From JBPBQZ01 sp050955105 (GTDB lineage Bacteria; Pseudomonadota; Gammaproteobacteria; Burkholderiales; Burkholderiaceae), in contig JBPBQZ010000002.1 in assembly GCA_050955105.1 (NCBI GenBank), forward strand, positions 28,792 through 92,791: DNA of 64,000 nt, given 5' to 3'. This document shows positions 7,124-15,270 of the stretch, piece after piece. How positions within the stretch are numbered: the first letter of the stretch is position 1; every line of letters starts with the position of its first letter. The notes beneath the pieces are model-generated. The model was given only the letters and a program-made list of their open reading frames with translations. It was not told the origin of the DNA and ran no database searches. The position numbers and the translations under genes are program-made.

Positions 7124-9034
7124 ATGAACTTTCCTTACGCCGGACCGTCTCTGCGACCAACGGCCGCTGCGGTTCGCGCCGCATTCGCCACGCTGGCTTC
7201 GATGATGGTGGTCGTCGGCTTTACCGCATTGCCGCTTGACGCGCTGGCCCAGGCCACTGATCGACCGGCCAATCCCGCGGCGCCCGTCGATCCCGCCAGC
7301 ACCACTGCGCCGGCGGATCTGCCACCGGCCGCCCCGGTCGACAGCGATTCGGTCACGTCTTCCGATCTGTTGAATGCACCGCCGGAAACGCTTTCGCCAG
7401 CCGCCGAGCAGCGGCTGCCGCACGTCGAGCTCAGCAGCCAGATCATGTTCCAGGTGCTGGCGGCCGAAATCGCCCTGCAGCGCGGCGAGGTCGGGCCGGC
7501 CTATCAAACCTATCTGGCGCTGGCGCAAGACACGCACGATCCCCGCACCGCGCAGCGCGCGACCGAGATCGCGTTGGCCGCTCAGAGTCCGAACGACGCG
7601 CTGACGGCGGCGCGGCTCTGGCACCAGGACGCCCCTGCCTCGTCGCGAGCTGCCCAGGTCGATGCCTCGCTGCTGGTGCTCACAGGTCATTTAACCGAAG
7701 CCGAGCCGCTGCTGGCCGAAGAACTCGCCAAGGTTCAACCTGCAGAGCGGCCCGATGCGATTCTCGCATTGCAACTGCTGGTGTCGCGCAGCCAGGATCG
7801 CGTGGGCGGCGTTGCCACCCTAACGCGGCTGCTGAAAAACGATATGCAAAGGCCCGAAGCGCTCTACGCGATCGGCCGGCAGCATCTGCTTGCCGACGAT
7901 CCGCCGGCGGCCAAGGCCTCGCTCGAAGCGGCGCTCAAAATTCAGCCTGATTTCGAACCCGCGGCGCTGACGCTTGCGCAAATGGGCGATGCCGAACGCC
8001 AGGAAGTCATCGCCTCGCTCACCGCCTTCGTGCAGAAAAACCCAAGCTCGCGCAGCGCCCGGCTGACGCTCGCGCAACTCTACCTGGGCGAGGGCAAACT
8101 CGACGACGCGCAGGCGCAGTTCGAAGCGATGCGCAAGCTCGATCCGAAAGACGCGCCGCCGCTGCTCGCGCTCGCATTGATTCAGCTGCAGCGCAAGCAC
8201 AACGACGCCGCGCAAACGCTGCTGCAGCAGTACGCGCAACTCACGCAGGCGCAGGGCGCGGGCGATCCGGGGCAAGCCTATGTGTATCTGTCGCAGATCG
8301 CGCTCGATAAAAAAGATGAGGCGACAGCGCTCGACTGGCTATCGAAGGTAACGCCGCAAAGCAATCAATACTTCGCCGCCCAGATCACGCGCGCGCAAAT
8401 CCTGGCGCAACAGAAACAATACGATCAGGCGCACGCCGTCCTCGCGCAAACGCAGCCCGCCAGCGTGCAGGAGAAGGTCCTGCTGGTGCGCGCCGATGCG
8501 GGTGTGTCGATGCAGGCGGGCCAATCGCCGCAGGCCGAAAAAGAGCTGGCCGAACTGTCGCGCGCCGTGCCCAGCGATCCAGACGTCCTGTACGACTACG
8601 CAATGGCCGCCGAGCGCAATGGTCATTACGATCTGATGGAAACGCAGTTGCGTAAATTGATGGTGCTCGATCCGACCAACGCGCAGGCCTACAACGCACT
8701 CGGTTATTCATTGGCGGACCGCAACGTCAAGCTCGACGAAGCCGGTCAACTCGTGGCGAAGGCCGTGGCGCTGGCACCCGGCGATCCCTTCATCCTGGAT
8801 AGCCAGGGCTGGGTCAAATATCGGCAAGGCGACTTGAATGACGCGGCAACGCTGCTGCAGAAGGCGTACTCGATCCGGCCCAACGCCGAAATCGGCGCAC
8901 ACCTCGGCGAAGTGCTGTGGGTACAGGGTCGTCGCGACGACGCACGTGCGTCGTGGCGCAATGCGCAAAAGCTCGAGCCCGATAACGACACGCTGGTAAA
9001 GACCTTGAAGCGCCTGAACGCGGGTAGCTTGTAA
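7124..9034 (+). CDS. Exported tetratricopeptide-repeat protein
   Basis: A 636-residue protein. It has a long N-terminal signal segment (hydrophobic core about 19-38, likely cleavage after ALA near residue 42), a Pro/Ala-rich linker to about residue 90, then TPR-like helical repeats to the end; matches include ALYAIGRQHLLADDPPAAKASLEAALKIQP-type units and the clear final repeat AYNALGYSLADRNVKLDEA. Such proteins upstream of lolB in Burkholderiales are probably periplasmic or membrane-attached scaffolds; no specific partner is known to me. Its TAA overlaps the lolB ATG by one base (TAATG), so the two are translationally coupled. Confidence 0.85.
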   Translation: MNFPYAGPSLRPTAAAVRAAFATLASMMVVVGFTALPLDALAQATDRPANPAAPVDPASTTAPADLPPAAPVDSDSVTSSDLLNAPPETLSPAAEQRLPHVELSSQIMFQVLAAEIALQRGEVGPAYQTYLALAQDTHDPRTAQRATEIALAAQSPNDALTAARLWHQDAPASSRAAQVDASLLVLTGHLTEAEPLLAEELAKVQPAERPDAILALQLLVSRSQDRVGGVATLTRLLKNDMQRPEALYAIGRQHLLADDPPAAKASLEAALKIQPDFEPAALTLAQMGDAERQEVIASLTAFVQKNPSSRSARLTLAQLYLGEGKLDDAQAQFEAMRKLDPKDAPPLLALALIQLQRKHNDAAQTLLQQYAQLTQAQGAGDPGQAYVYLSQIALDKKDEATALDWLSKVTPQSNQYFAAQITRAQILAQQKQYDQAHAVLAQTQPASVQEKVLLVRADAGVSMQAGQSPQAEKELAELSRAVPSDPDVLYDYAMAAERNGHYDLMETQLRKLMVLDPTNAQAYNALGYSLADRNVKLDEAGQLVAKAVALAPGDPFILDSQGWVKYRQGDLNDAATLLQKAYSIRPNAEIGAHLGEVLWVQGRRDDARASWRNAQKLEPDNDTLVKTLKRLNAGSL

Positions 9035-9627
9035 TGCGCCGCCTATTGATTCCCACCCTGGTCGCGGTGCTTGCTCTCGCAGGCTGTGCCGTGCCCAGTG
9101 CCCGCTCCACTTCGCAGGCAAATGCCGACGCGAGCGCGACGGCGCATACGCCGATCCATCTCGAAGGGCGTTTCGCCGTCGACTATACCGACCAGAACGG
9201 CACCACCCGCAACGCCTATGGCAACTTCGACTGGCGCGAGGAAGCGGGCACGGTAACGCTGCAATTGCGCAGCCCCTTGGGGCAGACGCTGGCACTGATC
9301 GAAAGCGCGCCGGGCACCGCCACGCTCGAACTGCCGAACCGCCCTCCACAGACCGCGCCGAACGTCGAGGAATTGATGCAACGGGTCATCGGCTTCGGCT
9401 TGCCGGTGGATGGCATGCGCTACTGGATCAAGGGTCATCCGGCGCCGGGCAGCCACGCTTCGGTCGAAAATAATTCGGATGGCCAGATTTCACAACTGCG
9501 TCAGAACGATTGGCTGATTCACTACGTCAGCTACACCCCGGATCAGAACCCGCAACCACAACGGATCGACTTGTCGCATGAAGGCAGCGGACCGCCGATT
9601 CGCGTGAAACTGGTGTTCGACGAATAA
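9034..9627 (+). CDS. lolB: Outer-membrane lipoprotein insertion protein LolB
   Basis: A 197-residue lipoprotein with lipobox LALAGC, acylated Cys18. LolB accepts lipoproteins from LolA and places them in the outer membrane. The region IHLEGRFAVDYTDQNGTTRNAYGNFDW and the later RLPVDGMRYW-like segment (GLPVDGMRYWIKG) are typical LolB landmarks. It is coupled to the preceding TPR gene and followed after 21 bases by ispE, as in many beta- and gammaproteobacteria. Confidence 0.93.
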   Translation: MRRLLIPTLVAVLALAGCAVPSARSTSQANADASATAHTPIHLEGRFAVDYTDQNGTTRNAYGNFDWREEAGTVTLQLRSPLGQTLALIESAPGTATLELPNRPPQTAPNVEELMQRVIGFGLPVDGMRYWIKGHPAPGSHASVENNSDGQISQLRQNDWLIHYVSYTPDQNPQPQRIDLSHEGSGPPIRVKLVFDE

Positions 9628-9648
9628 AACGCCTCAGAAACACCGCTC

Positions 9649-10560
9649 ATGCACGACGACACTACCAATGCGCCGCTTACCGGCGCACCGGCCCATCGCG
9701 CCGCCGGCGACACTCGCCTGCGGTGCGCGGCGCCGGCCAAGCTCAACCTGTTCCTGCACATTACCGGGCGCCGGGCGGATGGCTACCATGCCCTGCAAAG
9801 CGTCTTCCAGCTGATTGATTACGCCGACACACTGACGTTTTCGCTACGCGAAGACGGGCAGCTGCGGCGTACTCTCGCTATCGACGGCGTCGCCGAACAA
9901 GACGACCTGTGCATACGTGCGGCGCGCTTGCTGCAGCAATATGCGCACTGCCCGCTGGGCGTCGATATCACGCTCGACAAGGTGCTGCCGATGGGTGCCG
10001 GGCTGGGCGGCGGCAGTTCGGATGCCGCCACCACGCTGTTGGCATTGAACCGCCTGTGGCAGTTATCGCTGCCGCGCGCCACGCTGCAGCAACTGGCGCT
10101 ATCGCTGGGCGCCGACGTGCCGTTTTTCGTATTTGGCCGCAACGCATTCGCTGAAGGCGTCGGTGAATCGCTGTCGGTCATCGATCTGCCGAGCCAGGTC
10201 TTCCTGGTCGTAACACCGCCCGTCCAGGTGGCTACCCACGAAATTTTTGCAGCGCGGGAATTGACACGTGATACGGAAGCCATCAAAATTACGGACTTTC
10301 TCGGGGCGGCAAATATTCACGCCTTCGGCAGAAACGACATGCAGCACGTCGTCAGCAGCCGATATCCCGAGGTAGCGCAAGTGCTCGATTGGTTCTCCGA
10401 AATCGCGCCAGCGCGAATGACAGGGTCGGGAGCAAGCGTCTTTGCCACGTTTGCCAGCCACGCGGAAGCCGAAGCAGTGCGACAATCGCTGCCCTCCGGC
10501 TGGAACGCAAAAGTGGCGGCAAGTCTGCACAGGCATCCGCTCTTCGATTTCGCGTCATAA
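9649..10560 (+). CDS. ispE: 4-diphosphocytidyl-2-C-methyl-D-erythritol kinase
   Basis: A 303-residue GHMP kinase. The ATP-binding motif PMGAGLGGGSSDAA lies near residues 117-130, and the N-terminal CAAPAKLNLFLHITGRRADGYH block is diagnostic of IspE. It phosphorylates CDP-methylerythritol in the non-mevalonate isoprenoid pathway. The N terminus has about 24 extra residues before the conserved core, so a later start is possible. The order lolB-ispE-tRNA-Gln-prs-rplY-pth is a classic conserved cluster. Confidence 0.96.
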   Translation: MHDDTTNAPLTGAPAHRAAGDTRLRCAAPAKLNLFLHITGRRADGYHALQSVFQLIDYADTLTFSLREDGQLRRTLAIDGVAEQDDLCIRAARLLQQYAHCPLGVDITLDKVLPMGAGLGGGSSDAATTLLALNRLWQLSLPRATLQQLALSLGADVPFFVFGRNAFAEGVGESLSVIDLPSQVFLVVTPPVQVATHEIFAARELTRDTEAIKITDFLGAANIHAFGRNDMQHVVSSRYPEVAQVLDWFSEIAPARMTGSGASVFATFASHAEAEAVRQSLPSGWNAKVAASLHRHPLFDFAS

Positions 10561-10613
10561 AAAGTTTGCTTCGCCGGACAGCAGTCCAAGCCGGCGAATC
10601 TGTCGATCAGTGT

Positions 10614-10690
10614 AGGGGAGTCGCCAAGTTGGTTAAGGCACCGGATTTTGATTCCGGCATTCGAAGGTTCGAGTCCTTCCTCCCCTGCCA
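10614..10690 (+). tRNA. tRNA-Gln (anticodon TTG)
   Basis: The cloverleaf is complete: acceptor AGGGGAG/CTCCCCT, D stem GCC/GGC, anticodon stem CCGGA/TCCGG with loop TTTTGAT (anticodon TTG), T stem GAAGG/CCTTC with TTCGAGT loop, discriminator G and an encoded CCA at 10688-10690. It sits between ispE and prs as in related genomes. Confidence 0.97.
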
Positions 10691-10714
10691 GTAATTCAAA
10701 CTGGCTTCGATGTT

Positions 10715-10783
10715 GCGGTGTGCGCGCTCAAGCAAGTTATCCAGCCGCCCGCACTATCCAGTTTTCACAAGCGCGCGCACCGC
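10715..10783 (+). repeat. 14-bp inverted repeat between tRNA-Gln and prs
   Basis: GCGGTGTGCGCGCT (10715-10728) pairs over all 14 positions with AGCGCGCGCACCGC (10770-10783), with one G-U pair. The 41-base loop carries TATCCAG twice. No T-tract follows, so it is not an ordinary intrinsic terminator. It lies about 90 bases before the prs start and would be in a prs leader if transcription comes from the tRNA promoter. Confidence 0.6.
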
Positions 10784-10870
10784 CTTACGTCGCGGTGCCG
10801 GTCGGGCATTGAACCCGCAGCGCTTCCCCTGTACTTCAGCTTTACTCGACAATACGCGGCGCATTGACAG

Positions 10871-11824
10871 ATGACCTACGACAGCCTGATGGTTTTCACT
10901 GGCAATGCGAATCGCGCACTTGCCGAGGATGTAGTGCGAATTCTCGGCATTCCGCTTGGCAAGTCGATGGTCAGTCGGTTTTCTGACGGCGAAATCTCGG
11001 TCGAAATCCAGGAAAACGTGCGCGGTAAAGATGTGTTCGTGCTGCAGTCGACCTGCGCGCCGACCAACGATACCTTGATGGAATTGATGATCATGGTCGA
11101 TGCGCTAAAGCGTGCGTCGGCCGGTCGGATTACCGCTGCCATTCCCTACTTCGGTTATGCGCGCCAGGATCGCCGCCCGCGCTCGGCGCGCGTGGCGATT
11201 TCGGCGAAGGTGGTCGCGAACATGCTGCAGATCGCCGGCGTCGATCGCGTCGTCACGATGGACTTGCACGCCGACCAGATCCAGGGATTCTTCGATATCC
11301 CCGTCGATAATATTTACGCCACGCCGGTGTTGCTGGGCGATCTGCGCAAGCAGAATTACGAAAATTTGCTGGTAGTGTCGCCCGACGTAGGTGGCGTAGT
11401 GCGCGCCCGTGCATTGGCCAAGCAACTCGATACCGACCTTGCCATCATCGACAAACGGCGGCCGAAAGCCAATGTGTCGGAAGTGATGAACATCATCGGT
11501 GAAGTCGAAGGCCGCACCTGCGTGATCATGGACGATATGGTCGATACCGCAGGCACGCTGTGCAAGGCTGCGCAAGTACTGAAAGAACGCGGTGCGCTGC
11601 GCGTGTTCGCCTACACCACGCATCCGGTATTGTCAGGCGGTGCCGCCACGCGCATCCAGGCGTCCGCGCTCGATGAACTGGTCGTGACCGACACGATACC
11701 GCTGGGCGCCGAAGCGCGCGGCTCGAGCAAGATCCGTCAGTTGTCGTCGGCCGGCTTGCTGGCCGAAACCTTCTCGCGTATCCGCCGTGGCGATTCGGTG
11801 ATTTCGCTGTTCGCCGATAGTTGA
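10871..11824 (+). CDS. prs: Ribose-phosphate pyrophosphokinase
   Basis: A 317-residue class I PRPP synthetase. The ATP-binding segment AIPYFGYARQDRRPR, the flexible loop after VGGVVRARALAK and the PRPP-binding motif VIMDDMVDTAGTL are all present. It makes PRPP from ribose 5-phosphate and ATP for purine, pyrimidine, histidine and NAD synthesis. The product is used by PyrE and by the ComF-type phosphoribosyltransferase in this window. The gene stands alone between tRNA-Gln and rplY with its own leader. Confidence 0.98.
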   Translation: MTYDSLMVFTGNANRALAEDVVRILGIPLGKSMVSRFSDGEISVEIQENVRGKDVFVLQSTCAPTNDTLMELMIMVDALKRASAGRITAAIPYFGYARQDRRPRSARVAISAKVVANMLQIAGVDRVVTMDLHADQIQGFFDIPVDNIYATPVLLGDLRKQNYENLLVVSPDVGGVVRARALAKQLDTDLAIIDKRRPKANVSEVMNIIGEVEGRTCVIMDDMVDTAGTLCKAAQVLKERGALRVFAYTTHPVLSGGAATRIQASALDELVVTDTIPLGAEARGSSKIRQLSSAGLLAETFSRIRRGDSVISLFADS

Positions 11825-11868
11825 TTTTGCCTGACCGAATGCGATGCGCCCAACCGGCGCGTCGATCC

Positions 11869-11890
11869 GCGGCGCCCTGTTGGGCGCCGC
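11869..11890 (+). terminator. Strong hairpin between prs and rplY
   Basis: GCGGCGCCC (11869-11877) pairs perfectly with GGGCGCCGC (11882-11890) around a TGTT loop. Only GTTGTTG follows rather than a T-tract, so it may be a weak terminator or a stabilising hairpin in the rplY leader. Confidence 0.5.
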
Positions 11891-11979
11891 GTTGTTGAAC
11901 CGGAACGAGCCCCGCCCTCCTGGCGGAAAGCGAGTTTCGCAACGCTGCCTGGTCGCGGGCAGCGTCTTTGGAGAATCTC

Positions 11980-12606
11980 ATGAAAGTAGTCGCATTTGAG
12001 CGCAGCGAACAGGGAACGGGTGCGAGCCGCCGCCTGCGCCGCGCCGGCAAGACGCCGGGTATCGTCTATGGTGCCACTTCGGCACCTCGTTCTATCGAAC
12101 TGGATCACAACGCGCTGTTCCACGCGCTGCGCAAAGAAGCTTTCCACGCTTCGATTCTCGAGCTTGAGATTGCCGGCAAAGCCGAGCAAGTGTTGTTGCG
12201 CGATGTGCAATACCATCCGTTCAAGCCGATGATTCTTCACATCGACTTCCAGCGTGTGGATGCCAGCGTGCGCCTGCATACCAAGGTGCCGCTGCACTTC
12301 ATGAATCAGGAAAACTCGCCGGCCGTGAAGCTGAACGGCGGCATCCTGATGCACGTGCTGAATGAATTGGAAATCAGCTGCTTGCCGGCCGATTTGCCGG
12401 AATTCGTCGAAGTCGACGTGGCGGCCATCGAAGTCGGTCAGTCCTTGCATGTGAAAGACATCAAGCTGCCGGCTGGCGTGGAACTCGTGCCGCATCTGGA
12501 AACGGAAAACCCGGTGTTCCTGACGGCTGTGCAGCCGGCGGTCACCGCTTCCGACGCGGCTGAAGATGCTGCCGCCGCCGCAGGCGACGCCGCACCGGCT
12601 GCCTAA
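11980..12606 (+). CDS. rplY: 50S ribosomal protein L25 / general stress protein Ctc
   Basis: A 208-residue long-form L25 (TL5/CTC type). The N-terminal 5S-rRNA-binding domain has SRRLRRAGKTPGIVYG, followed by the C-terminal beta domain and an acidic Ala-rich tail. I start at ATG 11980 because GGAGAA sits 4 bases upstream; an upstream in-frame TTG at 11968 would bury that ribosome-binding site. It is preceded by prs and followed by a strong terminator and pth, the usual order. Confidence 0.95.
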   Translation: MKVVAFERSEQGTGASRRLRRAGKTPGIVYGATSAPRSIELDHNALFHALRKEAFHASILELEIAGKAEQVLLRDVQYHPFKPMILHIDFQRVDASVRLHTKVPLHFMNQENSPAVKLNGGILMHVLNELEISCLPADLPEFVEVDVAAIEVGQSLHVKDIKLPAGVELVPHLETENPVFLTAVQPAVTASDAAEDAAAAAGDAAPAA

Positions 12607-12682
12607 GGTCGCCAGATCGACGCGCGTCGAGCGCATGCAGGCCTTCTCGCAACGCGGACCTGATTGCTTCGATGAACGTCTG

Positions 12683-12718
12683 AAAACCCGCCGAGGCCTC
12701 GCCCCGGCGGGTTTTTTT
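12683..12718 (+). terminator. Intrinsic terminator after rplY
   Basis: AAAACCCGCCG (12683-12693) pairs with CGGCGGGTTTT (12705-12715), within a run of seven T. A textbook terminator placed between rplY and pth. Confidence 0.93.
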
Positions 12719-12780
12719 ATATGCTTCGGGGTGTACGCGAGCAGCAAGTCTGGCGCGCAGCCTGAACAGGACAGTAAGCA

Positions 12781-13392
12781 ATGATCAAAGCAATCGTCGG
12801 CCTCGGGAATCCCGGCGCTGAATATGCGGCAACTCGGCACAACGCCGGGTTCTGGTTCGTCGACGCGCTGGCGCAGCAAGGCGGCGTCACCCTGCGCATG
12901 GAGTCGCGCTTTCATGGTTTTGCGGGACGGGCGAGATTGTTCGGCGAAGAAGTCTGGCTGCTGCAGCCGCAGACTTTCATGAATCGCTCAGGCCTGTCGG
13001 TGGTAGCACTGGCTGCCTTTTATAAAATCTTGCCGGACGCCATCCTGGTCGCGCACGACGAGCTCGACCTGCCGCCCGGCGCGGCGAAGCTGAAGCGCGG
13101 TGGCGGCAGCGGCGGCCACAACGGCTTGAAGGACATCTCCGCGCATCTGTCGACGCAAGACTATTGGCGACTACGGCTGGGTATCGGACACCCGCGTGAC
13201 CGTGCGGCGGCGGCAAGCGATGGCGCGCCGTCGAATCGCACTTTCGACGTGGCGAATTTCGTCCTGAAACCCCCTTCCGGTGCCGAACAAAAAGCCATCG
13301 ACGGCGCGCTCGAGCGCAGCGTGGACGTAGTGAAAATGATGGTAAGCGGGGAAATGGAACGCGCGATGATGACCTTGCACAGCGGCAAGTAA
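12781..13392 (+). CDS. pth: Peptidyl-tRNA hydrolase
   Basis: A 203-residue Pth with catalytic His20 in GNPGAEYAATRHNAGF, the FMNRSG substrate-binding block and Asp in AHDELDLPPG; GGGSGGHNGLKD is also conserved. It recycles tRNA from prematurely released peptidyl-tRNA. It follows rplY across a terminator and is convergent with the ferredoxin gene, 45 bases away. Confidence 0.97.
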   Translation: MIKAIVGLGNPGAEYAATRHNAGFWFVDALAQQGGVTLRMESRFHGFAGRARLFGEEVWLLQPQTFMNRSGLSVVALAAFYKILPDAILVAHDELDLPPGAAKLKRGGGSGGHNGLKDISAHLSTQDYWRLRLGIGHPRDRAAAASDGAPSNRTFDVANFVLKPPSGAEQKAIDGALERSVDVVKMMVSGEMERAMMTLHSGK

Positions 13393-13436
13393 GCGTTTTC
13401 GGCGGAGTGGCGCCGTCGGACGTGCGGACCGGCTGA

Positions 13437-13715
13437 CTATCGAGCGCGGTTTTTCGCGCTCACCGCACTCTGAAGCATCAGATGCTGGTACTTCGTCAGC
13501 AATTGTTGCTCGGTTTCCACGTGCTCCGGATCGAGCGGAATGCAATCGACCGGACATACCTGCTGACATTGCGGCTCATCGAAGTGGCCGACACATTGCG
13601 TGCATTTCGATGGATCGATTACGTAAATCTCGATGCCCATCGATATCGCGTCGTTCGGGCACTCGGGCTCGCACACGTCGCAGTTGATACATTCGTCGGT
13701 AATCTTCAGTGCCAT
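13437..13715 (-). CDS. YfhL-type 2x[4Fe-4S] ferredoxin
   Basis: A 92-residue ferredoxin beginning MALKITDECINCDVCEPECP. It has two cysteine clusters: CINCDVCEPEC in the first half, and CTQC with a later CQQVCPVDC in the second. The spacing in the second cluster and the C-terminal tail are typical of the Allochromatium/YfhL family. It is linked to coaD and rsmD on the same strand, as in many betaproteobacteria. Its electron partner is not evident. Confidence 0.93.
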   Translation of the reverse strand: MALKITDECINCDVCEPECPNDAISMGIEIYVIDPSKCTQCVGHFDEPQCQQVCPVDCIPLDPEHVETEQQLLTKYQHLMLQSAVSAKNRAR

Positions 13716-13803
13716 GGTCGCTTGCCGCGCGAATGCCGCGGCAGCCTCGTTGGGCTAAGCGCCGCGGGGGAATAGATCCCGGCACGACGCCGATTGCAAT
13801 CCG

Positions 13804-14289
13804 TCAGGGAGTTTTCGCAGACTTGGACATAAGCCGCTTTTCGACGGAGGGAAATACGAACTTACTCACATCGCCGCCGAAGTGCGCGATCTCACGCACG
13901 ATGGTGCCCGAAATGAACTGGTACTGATCGGACGGTGTCATGAACATGGTTTCGACATCAGGCAGCAAATAGCGGTTCATACCGGCCATCTGAAACTCGT
14001 ATTCGAAGTCGGACACCGCGCGCAGGCCGCGCACGATAACGCGCGCGTTTGCGCTGCGTACGAAATCCTTGAGCAGACCCGAGAAGCTTTCGACACGCAC
14101 GTTCGGATAGTGACCCAATACTTCGCGGGCAATTTCCACCCGTTCGTCCAGCGTGAAGAGCGGTTTCTTGTTGCGGCTGTCGGCAACGCCGACGACCAGC
14201 GTATCGAAAATACTGGATGCCCGCCTGACGAGGTCTTCATGCCCTCGAGTGAGCGGATCGAAGGTGCCCGGATAGACCGCCGTTACCAT
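13804..14289 (-). CDS. coaD: Phosphopantetheine adenylyltransferase
   Basis: A 161-residue nucleotidyltransferase with the GTFDPLTRGH motif (HxGH-type) at the N terminus, RGLRAVSDFEYEFQMAGMN in the centre and ISGTIVREIA near residue 125. It carries out the fourth step of coenzyme A synthesis, 4'-phosphopantetheine to dephospho-CoA. It lies between rsmD (upstream) and the ferredoxin gene (downstream), all leftward. Confidence 0.97.
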   Translation of the reverse strand: MVTAVYPGTFDPLTRGHEDLVRRASSIFDTLVVGVADSRNKKPLFTLDERVEIAREVLGHYPNVRVESFSGLLKDFVRSANARVIVRGLRAVSDFEYEFQMAGMNRYLLPDVETMFMTPSDQYQFISGTIVREIAHFGGDVSKFVFPSVEKRLMSKSAKTP

Positions 14290-14349
14290 ATGGTTCTCCT
14301 CTCAGTCGCGAATGTCCGGTGGTGGTCCACCGTGGAAATCGACAGCGCA

Positions 14350-15048
14350 TTATTCCCTATTTTCGCGACGCAGCAAATGAAAACACACGGCGCCGGCTTT
14401 GCCCTGCCGATCGATCCGCCAGCCGCGTGGACAAGCCAGCAAGGATGCCGCTGGAGCACCGCCGACGGCTTGCGCCTCGACCGCTGAAAGGCCGGCCGCA
14501 CCATTCGATTCGATCAGTGGCAGCGAGCTTTCCACGTAAATGACGCCATTCGCCGTCATCAGCCGGTCCGCCAGCGGCAAAGCAGCCGCCAGCAAATCGC
14601 TGCCGAACGGCGGGTCGAGAAACAACAGATCGATACTGCCGGCAGGCCAGGATGCGGCGATACGCAGCGCGTCGCCTTCGACCACTTCCAGGTTCAAAGC
14701 CGCGAGCCGTGTGCGATTGTCGAGCAGTTGCGCGGCGACCCGACGGTTTCTCTCTACCAGCACCACTTGTGCCGCGCCGCGCGACGCCGCTTCAAAGCCC
14801 AGCGCGCCGCTGCCGGCGAACAAATCGAGGCAGCGATAACCATCGAGTCGTTGGCCCAGCCAGTTGAAGAGTGTTTCACGAACACGGTCGGAGGTAGGTC
14901 GCAAGCCCTCGGCGTCCAGCACCGGTAGCCGCGTACGGCGCCACAGGCCAGCGATGATGCGCACTTCGCTGGGCGGCCGGCGAGCACCCGCGCCACGCGC
15001 GGCAGCAGTTGGGCGGCGATTCGGGGTAGTCGGCGAACGCATCTTCAA
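14350..15048 (-). CDS. rsmD: 16S rRNA (guanine(966)-N(2))-methyltransferase
   Basis: A 232-residue class I methyltransferase. The motif-I-like region CLDLFAGSGALGFEAASRGA binds SAM and the catalytic FLDPPF motif lies near residue 142. The N terminus RIIAGLWRRTRLPV is typical of RsmD. It methylates G966 in the 30S P-site region. It is the first gene of rsmD-coaD-ferredoxin and is divergent from ftsY. Confidence 0.94.
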   Translation of the reverse strand: MKMRSPTTPNRRPTAAARGAGARRPPSEVRIIAGLWRRTRLPVLDAEGLRPTSDRVRETLFNWLGQRLDGYRCLDLFAGSGALGFEAASRGAAQVVLVERNRRVAAQLLDNRTRLAALNLEVVEGDALRIAASWPAGSIDLLFLDPPFGSDLLAAALPLADRLMTANGVIYVESSLPLIESNGAAGLSAVEAQAVGGAPAASLLACPRGWRIDRQGKAGAVCFHLLRRENRE

Positions 15049-15270
15049 TAATAGGCTGGGGACGGGAAAATCGTGCGTACCTTAGCATAGTCGGCGTTAG
15101 CCGCAGAACGCCCCTGCTAGAATATCGGCTCGCATCGCCGCAGGGAGCGCCAAGCGCTTCCCAACAAGCCACCTTCCCTCGCCGACGCCGATCTGCCGGG
15201 GCCATCTCCCGGATTCACGACGCGGCGCCAGTCGCTTTCGCTGGTCGCCTTGCGACCCCGACATACGAAA

